Notes under the pieces: model-generated
The model's input: the letters and a program-made list of their open reading frames with translations, nothing else
The model's database searches: none
Told to the model about the DNA's origin: nothing
DNA from: an uncultured Prevotella sp.
GTDB lineage: Bacteria; Bacteroidota; Bacteroidia; Bacteroidales; Bacteroidaceae
Length of the DNA stretch: 41,555 nt
Reading direction: 5' to 3'
Assembly (NCBI GenBank): GCA_900544825.1
Contig: UQWP01000027.1
Span: forward strand, 1-41,555
Translations under genes and position numbers: made by a program
Part shown: piece after piece, positions 1-7,158 of the stretch
Numbering within the stretch: position 1 is the first letter of the stretch
How the letters are laid out: each line of letters starts with the position of its first letter

Positions 1-6
1 TGAAAA

Positions 7-43
7 TAGGAGATAAACACCTATGATTAGTGTTTACCTCCTA
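7..43. repeat. Imperfect inverted repeat at window start
   Basis: Bases 7-20 pair with 30-43 (14 positions, one A/C mismatch) around a 9-base loop. No T-run follows on the + strand, so it is a poor intrinsic terminator. It could be an operator for the efflux operon starting at 191 or the end of a gene left of the window. Function is unknown. Confidence 0.5.
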
Positions 44-46
44 CTC

Positions 47-160
47 GATTGTTTTCTGGATCCTGAATCTGAAAAGAAACGGCAATTTTGAACATTTTGT
101 GATATTTTGTGAATAGTGATTATTTGCAGAAAATCAGTACCTTTGCACCAGAAAACAATC
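47..160. promoter_or_regulatory. 13-bp inverted repeat bracketing the efflux promoter
   Basis: The sequence GATTGTTTTCTGG at 47-59 has its exact reverse complement at 148-160. The arms are 88 bp apart. One lies upstream of the promoter and the other touches the expected transcription start just after the -7 element at 138-145. A perfect 13-bp match placed this way suggests a pair of operator sites, possibly joined by DNA looping. The AraC-type regulator at 4526-5353 is an obvious candidate partner, but that link is inference. Confidence 0.45.
138..145 (+). promoter_or_regulatory. -7 element of efflux operon promoter
   Basis: TACCTTTG matches the Bacteroidota -7 consensus TAnnTTTG. No TTTG lies at the ideal 19-21-base distance upstream (nearest copies end at 109 and 126), so the -33 box is weak. 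That would fit a promoter needing an activator. Transcription would start near 150-153, giving a leader of about 40 nt before the ATG at 191. Confidence 0.55.
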
Positions 161-190
161 ATATTGTATATCATAAGAAACATATTAAAA

Positions 191-1516
191 ATGAACAAGA
201 AAAAGATATTATGTTTTTGTCTGGCTCTCGGGGCTTTTTCTGCCATGATGGCGCAGGAAACTCTGTCGCTGAGCCAGTGCCTGCAGATGGCGGTGGAGAA
301 TAACCTGTCGCTGCAGAAAAGCAGGAACGAGATTGCAAAGGGAAAGTATTCCATCAGCGAGAACCAGGCGAAGCTGCTGCCGCAGATCAACGCCGTGGCA
401 CAGTTGAACGACAACTTCACCCCTCCTGTTTCCGTGACGGATGGTTCTGCCTTCGGCAAACCTTATAATGTAACCAAAACCCTGCAGTATAATGCTTCAG
501 CAGGCTTGCAGCTCCAGATGCCGCTCTACAACCAGATGGTGAATACTGCCATCGACATTGCCAAGATTGCAGACCATCTCAACCAGCTCTCTTACGAGAA
601 GGCGCGCGAAGACCTCATCGTACAGACTGCCAAGATGTATTACATGGCGCAGAATACTGCCGAGCAGATTCGACTGGTGAACGACAACATCAAGCGCCTG
701 GAAGAACTCTATGGCATCACTCAGGCTTTCTACGATAATCAGATGACCCTGGAGGTAGATGTGAAGCGAGTGAAACTCAACATCGAGAATCTCACCGTGC
801 AGCGCGATAACGCCATCGCCATGCTCGACCAGCAATATACCATGCTCAAGTATGTGATAGATTATCCTGCGGATAAGCAAATCAAGGTGACGGAGGTGAA
901 TCCGGGAGAGATAGAGACGGTGAAAGCCAACGGACTGAATACGGGACTCTACGAACTCCAGCTTCTGGAGAAGAGAAAGGAACTTGCCCAGAAGCAGATC
1001 CAACTTGCCAAGGACGGTTATCTGCCATCGGTGAGCCTTACCGGAAGCCTGATGTATTCTGCCTTTACCGATAAGATAGAACATTGGATTCATTCGGGCG
1101 AATCCAACCACTGGTATGGTTCCAACGGCATCGGCATCCAGCTGAGAGTGCCAGTCTTTGATGGCTTTGAGAAGCGTTCCAAGATCAGACGTGCCAAGGT
1201 GGAGGAGGAGAATGCCCGCATCGGATACGAAGATGCGCTGAAGGGTATGCAGGCAAACTATATGAACGCCGTGAGCGAGGTGAACAACAGTCAGCGCAAT
1301 TACAAGAAGCAGTTTGACAACTACACCCTGGCGCAGGATGTATATAGCGTAACTGCCGACCAGTATAAAGAAGGTGTAGGAACAATGACCGCCGTACTCC
1401 AGGATGAGATGCGCATGAGCGAAGCTATGAACAATTATCTCACCGCCTATTATAAATATAAGGTGGCGAATCTCTCGCTTCTGAAACTCACCGGACAGTT
1501 GGATCAGGTAAAATAA
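191..1516 (+). CDS. TolC-family outer-membrane efflux protein
   Basis: Outer-membrane channel component of a tripartite efflux pump; 441 residues from the ATG at 191. The reading frame is open further upstream, but this start gives a clean signal peptide (MNKKKILCFCLALGAFSAMMA, cleavage near AQE) and lies downstream of the promoter. The mature part has the OEP pattern: LSLSQCLQMAVENN-type opening, long amphipathic helices, and internal duplication. The last part (residues ~330-440) repeats the helix-rich half with the SVTADQYKEGVGTMTAVLQDE segment split by family-typical GxGT/ML residues. It is followed after 39 bp by an EmrA-like adaptor and then an MFS pump, so it is most likely the exit duct of an EmrAB-TolC-type system. 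Substrate is not predictable from sequence. Confidence 0.9.
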   Translation: MNKKKILCFCLALGAFSAMMAQETLSLSQCLQMAVENNLSLQKSRNEIAKGKYSISENQAKLLPQINAVAQLNDNFTPPVSVTDGSAFGKPYNVTKTLQYNASAGLQLQMPLYNQMVNTAIDIAKIADHLNQLSYEKAREDLIVQTAKMYYMAQNTAEQIRLVNDNIKRLEELYGITQAFYDNQMTLEVDVKRVKLNIENLTVQRDNAIAMLDQQYTMLKYVIDYPADKQIKVTEVNPGEIETVKANGLNTGLYELQLLEKRKELAQKQIQLAKDGYLPSVSLTGSLMYSAFTDKIEHWIHSGESNHWYGSNGIGIQLRVPVFDGFEKRSKIRRAKVEEENARIGYEDALKGMQANYMNAVSEVNNSQRNYKKQFDNYTLAQDVYSVTADQYKEGVGTMTAVLQDEMRMSEAMNNYLTAYYKYKVANLSLLKLTGQLDQVK

Positions 1517-1555
1517 CAAAGTAATCATCAAGTAATAATCAATCAGAATATAACA

Positions 1556-2686
1556 ATGGAACAGAACGAAAACAACAAGATAGAAACCGCTCGTGAGGAA
1601 AATGCAGCAACTCAGACTTCTCACGAGGAAATGCAGAAGAAACTGAAGAAGCAGCGCATCCGCCAGATCATCGCCAGTCTCATCGGCATCGCCATCCTTG
1701 CCTTCGGACTCTGGAAGATCGTCTGCCTCTTCCTGGATTATAATGCCCATGAAACCAGCAATGATGCGCAGATAGAGCAGTATATCTCTCCTGTTAACCT
1801 GCGTGCATCGGGTTATGTAGCCAAGGTTTGCTTCAAGGAACACGACGAGGTACACAAGGGTGATACGCTCCTGGTTCTCGACGACCGAGAGTATCGCATC
1901 CGACTGATGGAGGCTGAGGCGGCACTGAAGGATGCCAAGGCTGGAGCCAACGTCATCGATGCTACCCAGCAGACTACCCAGACATCGGCTACCGTCTATT
2001 CGGCATCCATCGATGAGATAGAGGTGCGCCTTGCCAAACTCGCCAAGGACTGCGAGCGCTATCGCAACCTGGTAGAGAAAAAGGCGGCTACACCTATCCA
2101 GCTGGAGCAGCTCGAAGTGGAATATGCGGCTACCAAGAAGAAACTGGAGTCGGTAAAGCGACAGCAGGCTGCTGCCTATAAGGGCGTGAACGAGGTGGTT
2201 ACCCGCAAGCAGAATGTGGCTGCTGCCATCCAACGGGCTGAGGCTGCGGTGGAGATGGCGAAGCTGAACCTCTCTTATTGTGTGGTAGTGGCTCCATGCG
2301 ATGGTAAGTTGGGTCGCCGCACCTTGGAAGAGGGACAGATGGTAAGCGCCGGAACCACCATCACCTATATCCTTCCTAATGCCCAGAAATGGGTCATCGC
2401 CAACTACAAGGAGACTCAGGTAGAGAATCTCTATGTGGGTCAGAAGGTTCGCATGACGGTGGATGCCATCAGCAACAGGGAGTTTGAGGGCACCATTACC
2501 GCTATCTCCGGTGCTACCGGTTCCAAGTATTCTCTCGTTCCTACCGATAATTCGGCAGGCAACTTCGTGAAGATTCAGCAGCGTGTGCCTGTAAGAATCG
2601 ACTTCACCAACCTCAGCAAGGAAGACAATGCCCGTCTGGCAGCAGGTATGATGGTGATCGTGAAGGCTGAGAGAAATAAGAAGTAG
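1556..2686 (+). CDS. EmrA/HlyD-family periplasmic adaptor
   Basis: Membrane-fusion protein of 376 residues linking the MFS pump to the TolC channel. A charged cytoplasmic tail of about 36 residues precedes one membrane segment (~37-60, SLIGIAILAFGLWKIVCLFL). The EmrA-type motif TSNDAQIEQY then opens the first lipoyl half (~67-110, with GYVAKVCFKEHDEVHKGD). A coiled-coil hairpin (~110-240) follows, then the second lipoyl half (~245-275, APCDGKLGRRTLEEGQMVSAG) and a beta-barrel domain. The order and the N-terminal anchor match EmrA rather than RND adaptors such as AcrA, which are lipoproteins. It is co-directional with its neighbours (39 bp after the channel gene, 22 bp before the MFS gene). 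Confidence 0.9.
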   Translation: MEQNENNKIETAREENAATQTSHEEMQKKLKKQRIRQIIASLIGIAILAFGLWKIVCLFLDYNAHETSNDAQIEQYISPVNLRASGYVAKVCFKEHDEVHKGDTLLVLDDREYRIRLMEAEAALKDAKAGANVIDATQQTTQTSATVYSASIDEIEVRLAKLAKDCERYRNLVEKKAATPIQLEQLEVEYAATKKKLESVKRQQAAAYKGVNEVVTRKQNVAAAIQRAEAAVEMAKLNLSYCVVVAPCDGKLGRRTLEEGQMVSAGTTITYILPNAQKWVIANYKETQVENLYVGQKVRMTVDAISNREFEGTITAISGATGSKYSLVPTDNSAGNFVKIQQRVPVRIDFTNLSKEDNARLAAGMMVIVKAERNKK

Positions 2687-2708
2687 CTAGAAGGAAATGA
2701 AGTAATAT

Positions 2709-4403
2709 ATGGAAGAAGAATATAAGAATTATCCGTTCTATGACTGGGTGCCGAAACCGCTGGGCATCATCTTCATGATCATCCTCTTCGTGCCGATGAT
2801 TACGATGAGTGGTGTCTATTCCGCCAACAGCGGAGAGATGATGAGTGGACTGGGCATCCAGTCGGAATACATCGCCTTTGCGGGCTTCTGCACGTCGATA
2901 GGAATGGCGGCTTTCTCGCCGTTCTTCTACGAACTGGTGTGCATCCGAAGAGAGAAGATGATGTGTATCGTGGGATTCTCCATACTCTTTTTGCTCAGTT
3001 TCGTCTGCGCCCAGACCGATTCGCTGTTCATCCTCGGACTGTGCAGTCTGTTGATGGGCTTTGTTCGCCAGACGCTTCTGATGGCGCATCTCTTTGTATT
3101 GATTAGATATGGTTTCGGCATCGAGGCAACGAAGAATATCACGCCGGGTTGCGAGCCTACCACCGAGGAAGCTTGGGATGCGGTGGATTCAGAGAAGATG
3201 GTGTCCCAGCCGGTCATCTATCTTTTCTTCATGATCATCGGACAGTTGGGCACCTGGCTCACGGCTTGGCTTGCCTATGCTTACGAGTGGCAGTATGTGT
3301 ATCATTTCATGATGGCATTCATGCTGGCGGGCATCATCATCGTGTTCTTCACCATGCCTTATCATAAGTATCCGATGCCGAAGTTCCCGATTACGATGTC
3401 GAAGTTTGGCAATGTCACGGTGTTCAGCATCATGCTCTGCTCGTTTGCCTATGTGATGGTATTCGGCAAGACGCTTGACTGGTTTGATGATTCTACCATC
3501 CGTATCTCTACGGTGGTCTGTCTCATCTTCACCGCCCTGTTCATCTATCTGGAGAAGACCCGCCGTTCACCTTATTTTATCATGGAGGTGTTCCAGCTCA
3601 GGGTTATCAATTACGGTATCATGCTGTTCTTCCTCCTGATGGTCTGCAACTCCAGCGCCATGTTTGTGAATGTATTCACCAATGTGAGTATGAAGATAGA
3701 CAACTGGCAGAATGCTACCCTGGGCAACTGGGTGATGGTGGGCTATACCGTGGGCTTGATCTTCGCGGTCATCGCCAGAACCAAGAATGTTCATCTGAAG
3801 TGGATGTACTGTCTGGGCTTCCTCTTTATCGGAGGCTACGCCCTCTTTATGTATTTCGAGGTACAGAACGACGGCATGTATGAGCGCATGAAATGGCCTA
3901 TCCTCATCCGTTCTACGGGAATGATGCTGCTCTATTCGCTCATCTCCACGATCGCCAATCAGCGCATGCCTTACCGCTTTATGTCCACCTGGGTCTGCAT
4001 CATGCTCACCGTCCGTATGGTCATCGCTCCATGCATCGGTTCGGCGCTCTACACCAATGTGCTCCAGCATCGCCAGCAGTATTACGTAACCCGCTTTGCG
4101 CAGGATTACGACCGCACCAGTTTGGAGACGGCACGGACCTATGACCAGACGGTAAGAGGTATGCAGTATCAGGGCAAGACGGAGACCGAGGCGCAGAATA
4201 TGGCTGCCATGAGTGCAAAGGGAAAGGTACAGGTGCAGGCCACGCTGGTATCCATCAAGGAGATGGCAGGCTGGACTTTCTACGGCTGTCTGGTATGTGC
4301 CGGACTGATGCTCGTAATACCTTGGCGCAAGCGCAACATCAAGGAGCTGACCCGCGAGTATCTGTTGAAGAATGTGAATGTGAAAAACTTGGGAAGAAGG
4401 TAA
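2709..4403 (+). CDS. MFS multidrug transporter, EmrB/DHA2-like
   Basis: Inner-membrane proton-driven exporter of 564 residues, the length expected of 14-helix DHA2 pumps. Many hydrophobic segments are visible, beginning at ~18-37 (LGIIFMIILFVPMITMSGVY) and ending at ~520-540. A loop of about 30 polar residues separates early helices (around NITPGCEPTTEEAWDAVDSE), and a long polar stretch (~440-505, Gln/Tyr-rich) precedes the final helix. Bacteroidota EmrB relatives are divergent from the enterobacterial protein, so the assignment rests on the adaptor/channel neighbours as much as on motifs. It ends the operon; an AraC-type gene follows 122 bp later. Likely exports amphipathic toxic compounds, substrate unknown. 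Confidence 0.85.
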   Translation: MEEEYKNYPFYDWVPKPLGIIFMIILFVPMITMSGVYSANSGEMMSGLGIQSEYIAFAGFCTSIGMAAFSPFFYELVCIRREKMMCIVGFSILFLLSFVCAQTDSLFILGLCSLLMGFVRQTLLMAHLFVLIRYGFGIEATKNITPGCEPTTEEAWDAVDSEKMVSQPVIYLFFMIIGQLGTWLTAWLAYAYEWQYVYHFMMAFMLAGIIIVFFTMPYHKYPMPKFPITMSKFGNVTVFSIMLCSFAYVMVFGKTLDWFDDSTIRISTVVCLIFTALFIYLEKTRRSPYFIMEVFQLRVINYGIMLFFLLMVCNSSAMFVNVFTNVSMKIDNWQNATLGNWVMVGYTVGLIFAVIARTKNVHLKWMYCLGFLFIGGYALFMYFEVQNDGMYERMKWPILIRSTGMMLLYSLISTIANQRMPYRFMSTWVCIMLTVRMVIAPCIGSALYTNVLQHRQQYYVTRFAQDYDRTSLETARTYDQTVRGMQYQGKTETEAQNMAAMSAKGKVQVQATLVSIKEMAGWTFYGCLVCAGLMLVIPWRKRNIKELTREYLLKNVNVKNLGRR

Positions 4404-4412
4404 AGGCAAGAA

Positions 4413-4445
4413 AGCAGATTCTTCCGGAAACGGCAGAATTCTGCT
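4413..4445 (+). terminator. Weak hairpin after the MFS gene
   Basis: AGCAGA at 4413-4418 pairs with TCTGCT at 4440-4445, extended by four more pairs after a one-base bulge. It sits 9 bp after the MFS stop codon. A run of A rather than T follows, so it is not a classical intrinsic terminator. It also includes the 12-bp palindrome GCAGAATTCTGC (4433-4444), which could instead be a binding site near the AraC-type gene. Confidence 0.3.
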
Positions 4446-4496
4446 AAAATATCATAAATAATCAAGGCAATCATCAGAGGAGATTGATATTTTTGT

Positions 4497-4504
4497 TATC
4501 TTCG
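4497..4504 (+). promoter_or_regulatory. -7 element for the AraC-type gene
   Basis: TATCTTCG resembles TAnnTTTG with one change and lies 21 bp before the ATG at 4526. The upstream -33 region has no clear TTTG at the right distance. The gene may therefore have its own weak promoter rather than depending only on the efflux operon. Confidence 0.45.
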
Positions 4505-4525
4505 CAGTTAAAGCAATTTTTTAGA

Positions 4526-5353
4526 ATGGAGATAACAGACAATATAATCATATATGAGGCTCATGATTTCCCTCATTTTCTGATGCAGCCTTTCTATTCT
4601 GATTATGTCGGAATAGTAGTTTGTCATCAAGGGGTGTTCCGTTTCTGTGTAGATGGAACATCCTTTGTTGCGTCTATGGGAGAGACCGTTTTTCTCTCTC
4701 CCGGAATCCTGTTTCATGTGCAGGAAGTCTCTGCAGACTTCCGGTACACGTTGCTTTTTTATCGTGTGGAACAGATTCGCCACATGCTGGGGAATACCGT
4801 AGTCAGCATGCGACTTTATTCTACGCTTTATCCCCAGTCGTGCACGGTGGCTCATACGGGATATGAGGAGATGCTGACCTCTTATGCCCGGATGCTTTTG
4901 GATTTGGAGCAGAAGGAGAAGCATGACACTTACAGTCTGCATGAGCAGAAGTTGCTTCTGATGGCGGTAACCTATCGTCTTTGCAGCATCTTCTCTGCTT
5001 CGTTCCAGAAGGAGGGTAAGGAGATGAGACGTAAGATAGAGACTTTCGAGATGCTGGTGAAGCTGATAGAGGAGAACTTCATGCGTGAGCGTACGGTAGC
5101 GTTTTATGCCGACCAGCTTTGTCTCACTCCGAAGTATCTTTCGGTGATAGTGAAGTCGGTATGTGGCAAGACGGTTCAGCAGTTGATTTTCAAGGCAATC
5201 ATCCGCCGCAGCATCTATCTGATGAAGAATACGGACAAGACGATTCAGCAGATAGCCAGTGATCTCAGCTTCCCGAATGCCTCATCCTTCGGCACCTTCT
5301 TCAAGAAGCATACCGGATTATCGCCCAAGAATTACCGCATGGGGGCGGAGTAG
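4526..5353 (+). CDS. AraC-family transcriptional regulator
   Basis: Predicted DNA-binding regulator of 275 residues. The frame is open from 4484, but the ATG at 4526 is preferred because it follows the -7-like box and begins the conserved part (MEITDNIIIYEAHDF). The N-terminal half (~1-160) is a cupin-like sensor domain (GVFRFCVDGTSFVASMGETVFLSPG). The C-terminal ~100 residues hold two helix-turn-helix units: one around VAFYADQLCLTPKYLSVIVK and one around IQQIASDLSFPNASSFGTFF, ending with the family signature FFKKHTGLSPKNYR. It lies just downstream of the efflux operon in the same direction, so it most likely controls that operon in response to a small ligand. This is inferred from position only. 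Confidence 0.88.
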   Translation: MEITDNIIIYEAHDFPHFLMQPFYSDYVGIVVCHQGVFRFCVDGTSFVASMGETVFLSPGILFHVQEVSADFRYTLLFYRVEQIRHMLGNTVVSMRLYSTLYPQSCTVAHTGYEEMLTSYARMLLDLEQKEKHDTYSLHEQKLLLMAVTYRLCSIFSASFQKEGKEMRRKIETFEMLVKLIEENFMRERTVAFYADQLCLTPKYLSVIVKSVCGKTVQQLIFKAIIRRSIYLMKNTDKTIQQIASDLSFPNASSFGTFFKKHTGLSPKNYRMGAE

Positions 5354-5394
5354 CTCAATTTGTAAATGCTTTATACTTTTTAGCATGCGAAACT

Positions 5395-5515
5395 AAAATT
5401 TCTCCCCCCAAAAGTTTGCAGGTTTCGAATAATCTTCGTACCTTTGTACCCGCCAGAACCCGCCAAGCCTCTCAACGATGCTCAAATGTGCGGGTCGTTT
5501 TATTTTTATACATTT
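5395..5515. repeat. Direct repeat DR1 upstream of the Abi_2 gene
   Basis: Left copy of a ~120-bp repeat whose right copy is at 6465-6582. The last 58 bases (5458-5515) are identical to 6525-6582. The upstream part is diverged but alignable: A/T-rich start, a C-run, TTTG box, GGTTTCGA, ATCTTCGTA, and TAnnTTTG. It contains a full promoter and a hairpin (separate entries). DR1 ends 24 bp before the Abi_2 ATG, so the repeats frame that gene tightly on both sides. Confidence 0.9.
5415..5446 (+). promoter_or_regulatory. Promoter in DR1
   Basis: TTTG at 5415-5418, then exactly 20 bases, then TACCTTTG at 5439-5446. This is a full match to the Bacteroidota housekeeping promoter. Transcription should start around 5450-5454, entering the hairpin region and then the Abi_2 gene at 5540. 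Confidence 0.8.
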
Positions 5516-5516
5516 T
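5448..5516 (+). ncRNA. Candidate small RNA or structured leader, DR1 copy
   Basis: Downstream of the DR1 promoter, ACCCGC occurs twice (5448-5453 and 5458-5463), and either copy can pair with GCGGGT at 5490-5495. A T-rich stretch (TCGTTTTATTTTTATAC) follows, as in a terminator or attenuator. Here the RNA would also be the leader of the Abi_2 mRNA. The pairing is short and the loop is large (~26 bases), so the fold is uncertain. The exact identity with the DR2 copy suggests that the sequence itself is under constraint. Confidence 0.45.
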
Positions 5517-5539
5517 GAACCTTCTAAACTCATTCCTTT

Positions 5540-6448
5540 ATGAATAGTCTTATCCCATTTCAAAAGGAATACCAACAGGCAGATGCTCTTGTTCAATTAC
5601 TCTTGTCAAGAGGACTTGCTATTGATAATCCAGGTAAAGCAGAACAGTACCTAAAGACGATAAATTATTATCGCCTTTCAGCATATATGTATCCATTGCT
5701 TTTAGTTCCCAAGTCAGAGCATCGGTTCAAGACAGATACAAGTTTCCGACAGGTCATGATGCTGTATCGTTTTGACAAGAAGCTTCGTCTGTTTATGTTT
5801 AATGAAATCGAGAAAATCGAGATAGCCGTTCGTACAGCTATCGTTGATGAGTGTACGTCAGCGTTTGGAGATAGTTTCTGGATGACGAATGCTTCTTATT
5901 TTATAGATTCAAATAAGTTTCAGAAGACTTTGGTTTTGCTAAAACATGAAGTAGAAAAGTCTCGTGAAGAATTTATTGCACATTTTAAGCAAACGTATTC
6001 TAATCCATATCCGCCAGCTTGGATATTGTCAGAACTCATTCCTTTGGGTGTAATGGTAAACATCTTTAATAATCTCAAGAATGCGCAAGTAAAAAAGCGG
6101 ATAGCTTTACGCTTTGGATTACAATTGAAGGTGTTTAATTCGTGGATGACAATTATAACTTTAACAAGAAATTCTTGCTGTCATCATGCAAGAGTGTGGA
6201 ATAAGCAGAATACGATGTTGCCTATGGTTCCACGTCGAACCACCCATGCTTGGATAACATTACCTTCCAATCCTTTGCGAGTTTATTATAATCTTTGCAT
6301 CATAAAGTATTTCTTGGATACAATTTCGCCCAATAATGATATGGGGCAGAAGTTACGCAATTTGTTGGCAGCTTTCCCTCTTGTCGATCCTGCACCAATG
6401 GGATTTCCAGAGGGGTGGGAGAACGAGGAATTGTGGAAAATCGGATAA
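5540..6448 (+). CDS. Abi_2 (AbiD/AbiF-like) HEPN-family protein
   Basis: Predicted abortive-infection-type protein of 302 residues. Family hallmarks include the N-terminal LLLSRGLAIDNPGKAEQYLKTINYYRLSAY block, the DKKLRLFMFNEIEKIEIAVRTAI block (~79-101), and LTRNSCCHHARVWN near residues 208-221. R210-N-S-C-C-H215 fits the RX4-6H catalytic motif of HEPN ribonucleases, so RNA cleavage is a reasonable inference. Family members are tied to phage defence. The gene stands alone without a partner protein and lies within two direct repeats carrying promoters and hairpins. Its DNA is visibly more A/T-rich than its neighbours, consistent with acquisition by transfer. Transcription probably comes from DR1. 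A role in defence is inferred from the family; the target is unknown. Confidence 0.85.
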   Translation: MNSLIPFQKEYQQADALVQLLLSRGLAIDNPGKAEQYLKTINYYRLSAYMYPLLLVPKSEHRFKTDTSFRQVMMLYRFDKKLRLFMFNEIEKIEIAVRTAIVDECTSAFGDSFWMTNASYFIDSNKFQKTLVLLKHEVEKSREEFIAHFKQTYSNPYPPAWILSELIPLGVMVNIFNNLKNAQVKKRIALRFGLQLKVFNSWMTIITLTRNSCCHHARVWNKQNTMLPMVPRRTTHAWITLPSNPLRVYYNLCIIKYFLDTISPNNDMGQKLRNLLAAFPLVDPAPMGFPEGWENEELWKIG

Positions 6449-6482
6449 AGTTAAGAAATATATTAAAATTTATCCCCAAAAA

Positions 6483-6514
6483 TTTGCTGGTTTCGAAAAA
6501 TCTTCGTACTTTTG
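6483..6514 (+). promoter_or_regulatory. Promoter in DR2
   Basis: TTTG at 6483-6486, 20 bases, then TACTTTTG at 6507-6514: a full match to TTTG-N20-TAnnTTTG. No protein gene follows on this strand for about 1.6 kb, so the promoter most simply serves a short untranslated RNA starting near 6519. Confidence 0.78.
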
Positions 6515-6518
6515 CAGC

Positions 6519-6582
6519 ACTAGTACCCGCCAAGCCTCTCAACGATGCTCAAATGTGCGGGTCGTTTTATTTTTATACATTT
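6519..6582 (+). ncRNA. Candidate stand-alone small RNA, DR2 copy
   Basis: ACCCGC at 6525-6530 pairs with GCGGGT at 6557-6562, and a T-rich tail (GTTTTATTTTTATAC) follows. With the promoter above, this predicts an RNA of roughly 50-60 nt with no start codon leading to a plausible protein. Both start and end are estimates. It could be a guide, a decoy or a regulator for the HEPN protein, or a bystander; the sequence alone does not decide. Confidence 0.45.
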
Positions 6583-6716
6583 CCCTTTCTGAGATTCTCG
6601 TATTTTCAAACGATTCTTATTTCTTTGTGAATATTGAAAAGATGGAAGAAATAGGTAATGTGTTAATAATCAGGTGATTATGGTTTTGTTAGTTAATAGC
6701 GTTAAAATAGAAATTC

Positions 6717-6824
6717 TATAGTTGTACGACTATAACCCCTATAGTTGTACAACTATAACTCTACAGTTGTACGACCATAGCCTATATAGTCGTACGACTA
6801 CAACTTTATAGTCGTACAACTATA
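6717..6824. repeat. Array 1: five GTAC-centred palindromes, 22-23 bp apart
   Basis: Five 18-bp palindromes of the form TATAGTYGTACRACTATA lie at 6717-6734, 6740-6757, 6762-6779, 6785-6802 and 6807-6824. The second is a perfect dyad. Their centres (6725.5, 6748.5, 6770.5, 6793.5, 6815.5) are 22 or 23 bp apart, about two helical turns. The DNA between units is only 4-5 bases and not conserved. No gene overlaps. The array could bind a dimeric protein along one DNA face, or form a chain of hairpins if transcribed. Confidence 0.9.
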
Positions 6825-6849
6825 GGGTATTCGCTTAATTAGAAGCAGA

Positions 6850-6885
6850 AAATAGGGTATTCGATATGCTCAGAATACCCTATTT
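6850..6885. terminator. 13-bp hairpin with T/A-rich flanks
   Basis: AAATAGGGTATTC (6850-6862) pairs perfectly with GAATACCCTATTT (6873-6885) around a 10-base loop, followed by TTGTT. The core GGGTATTC also occurs at 6826-6833, immediately after array 1. It resembles an intrinsic terminator, but no coding gene ends nearby; it might end a transcript crossing array 1 or the DR2 RNA. Confidence 0.5.
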
Positions 6886-6972
6886 TTGTTGCTAGATTCC
6901 AAGTTTCCCAGTATGCAAAATTTGGTTATAAGTATTGACAGAAATACCCTTTTTGTTAAAGAGACTTTCATA

Positions 6973-7030
6973 AAAAATGCTTTCACACTTCATGTTAACT
7001 ATCAGTATCATAGTTAGTTGAGTGTGAAAG
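6973..7030. repeat. Interrupted hairpin with TTCACACT motif, left copy
   Basis: CTTTCACACT (6980-6989) pairs perfectly with AGTGTGAAAG (7021-7030), and TAACTAT (6996-7002) with ATAGTTA (7010-7016) inside it. The first 17 bases (6973-6989, AAAAATGCTTTCACACT) recur with one change at 7406-7422. The two copies flank arrays 2 and 3. Function unknown. Confidence 0.6.
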
Positions 7031-7158
7031 GAGATTTATGAAGGGAGAATGTGGGTGATGCGTGAAGAGGGAATAACGGTTATGAGTAGTGAGGGGAGGC
7101 GATAGATGCTGATAGGCGGAAAGATGCTATCTTTTATCGATTGGTTTGAGTAGTTCTT

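Larger units (their letters stand above)
6465..6582. repeat. Direct repeat DR2 downstream of the Abi_2 gene
   Basis: Right copy of the repeat described for 5395-5515, starting only 16 bp after the Abi_2 stop. The 58 bases at 6525-6582 are identical to 5458-5515. The part between the -7 box and the hairpin differs: DR1 has a second ACCCGCC copy there, and DR2 has GCAGCACTAGT instead. Recombination between the copies would delete the gene and leave one repeat. Confidence 0.9.

Noticed and set aside
497..2233. Long open frame on the minus strand opposite the first TolC/EmrA genes
   Set aside because: It is antisense to two well-supported genes, its translation is Leu/His/Ile-rich without family motifs, and it has no promoter. 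The same holds for long antisense frames at 3567-4409, 8137-9231, 9556-10818, 12395-13399, 18767-20008, 31743-32876, 33382-34356 and 40595-41539.
5540..6448. Cas13-like effector
   Set aside because: Only one HEPN motif and 302 residues; no CRISPR array. The match is to the Abi_2 family.
6336..6677. Open frames across DR2 (113 and 71 residues)
   Set aside because: They begin inside the Abi_2 gene or run through the repeat and T-rich tail, have no conserved content, and lack a start signal.
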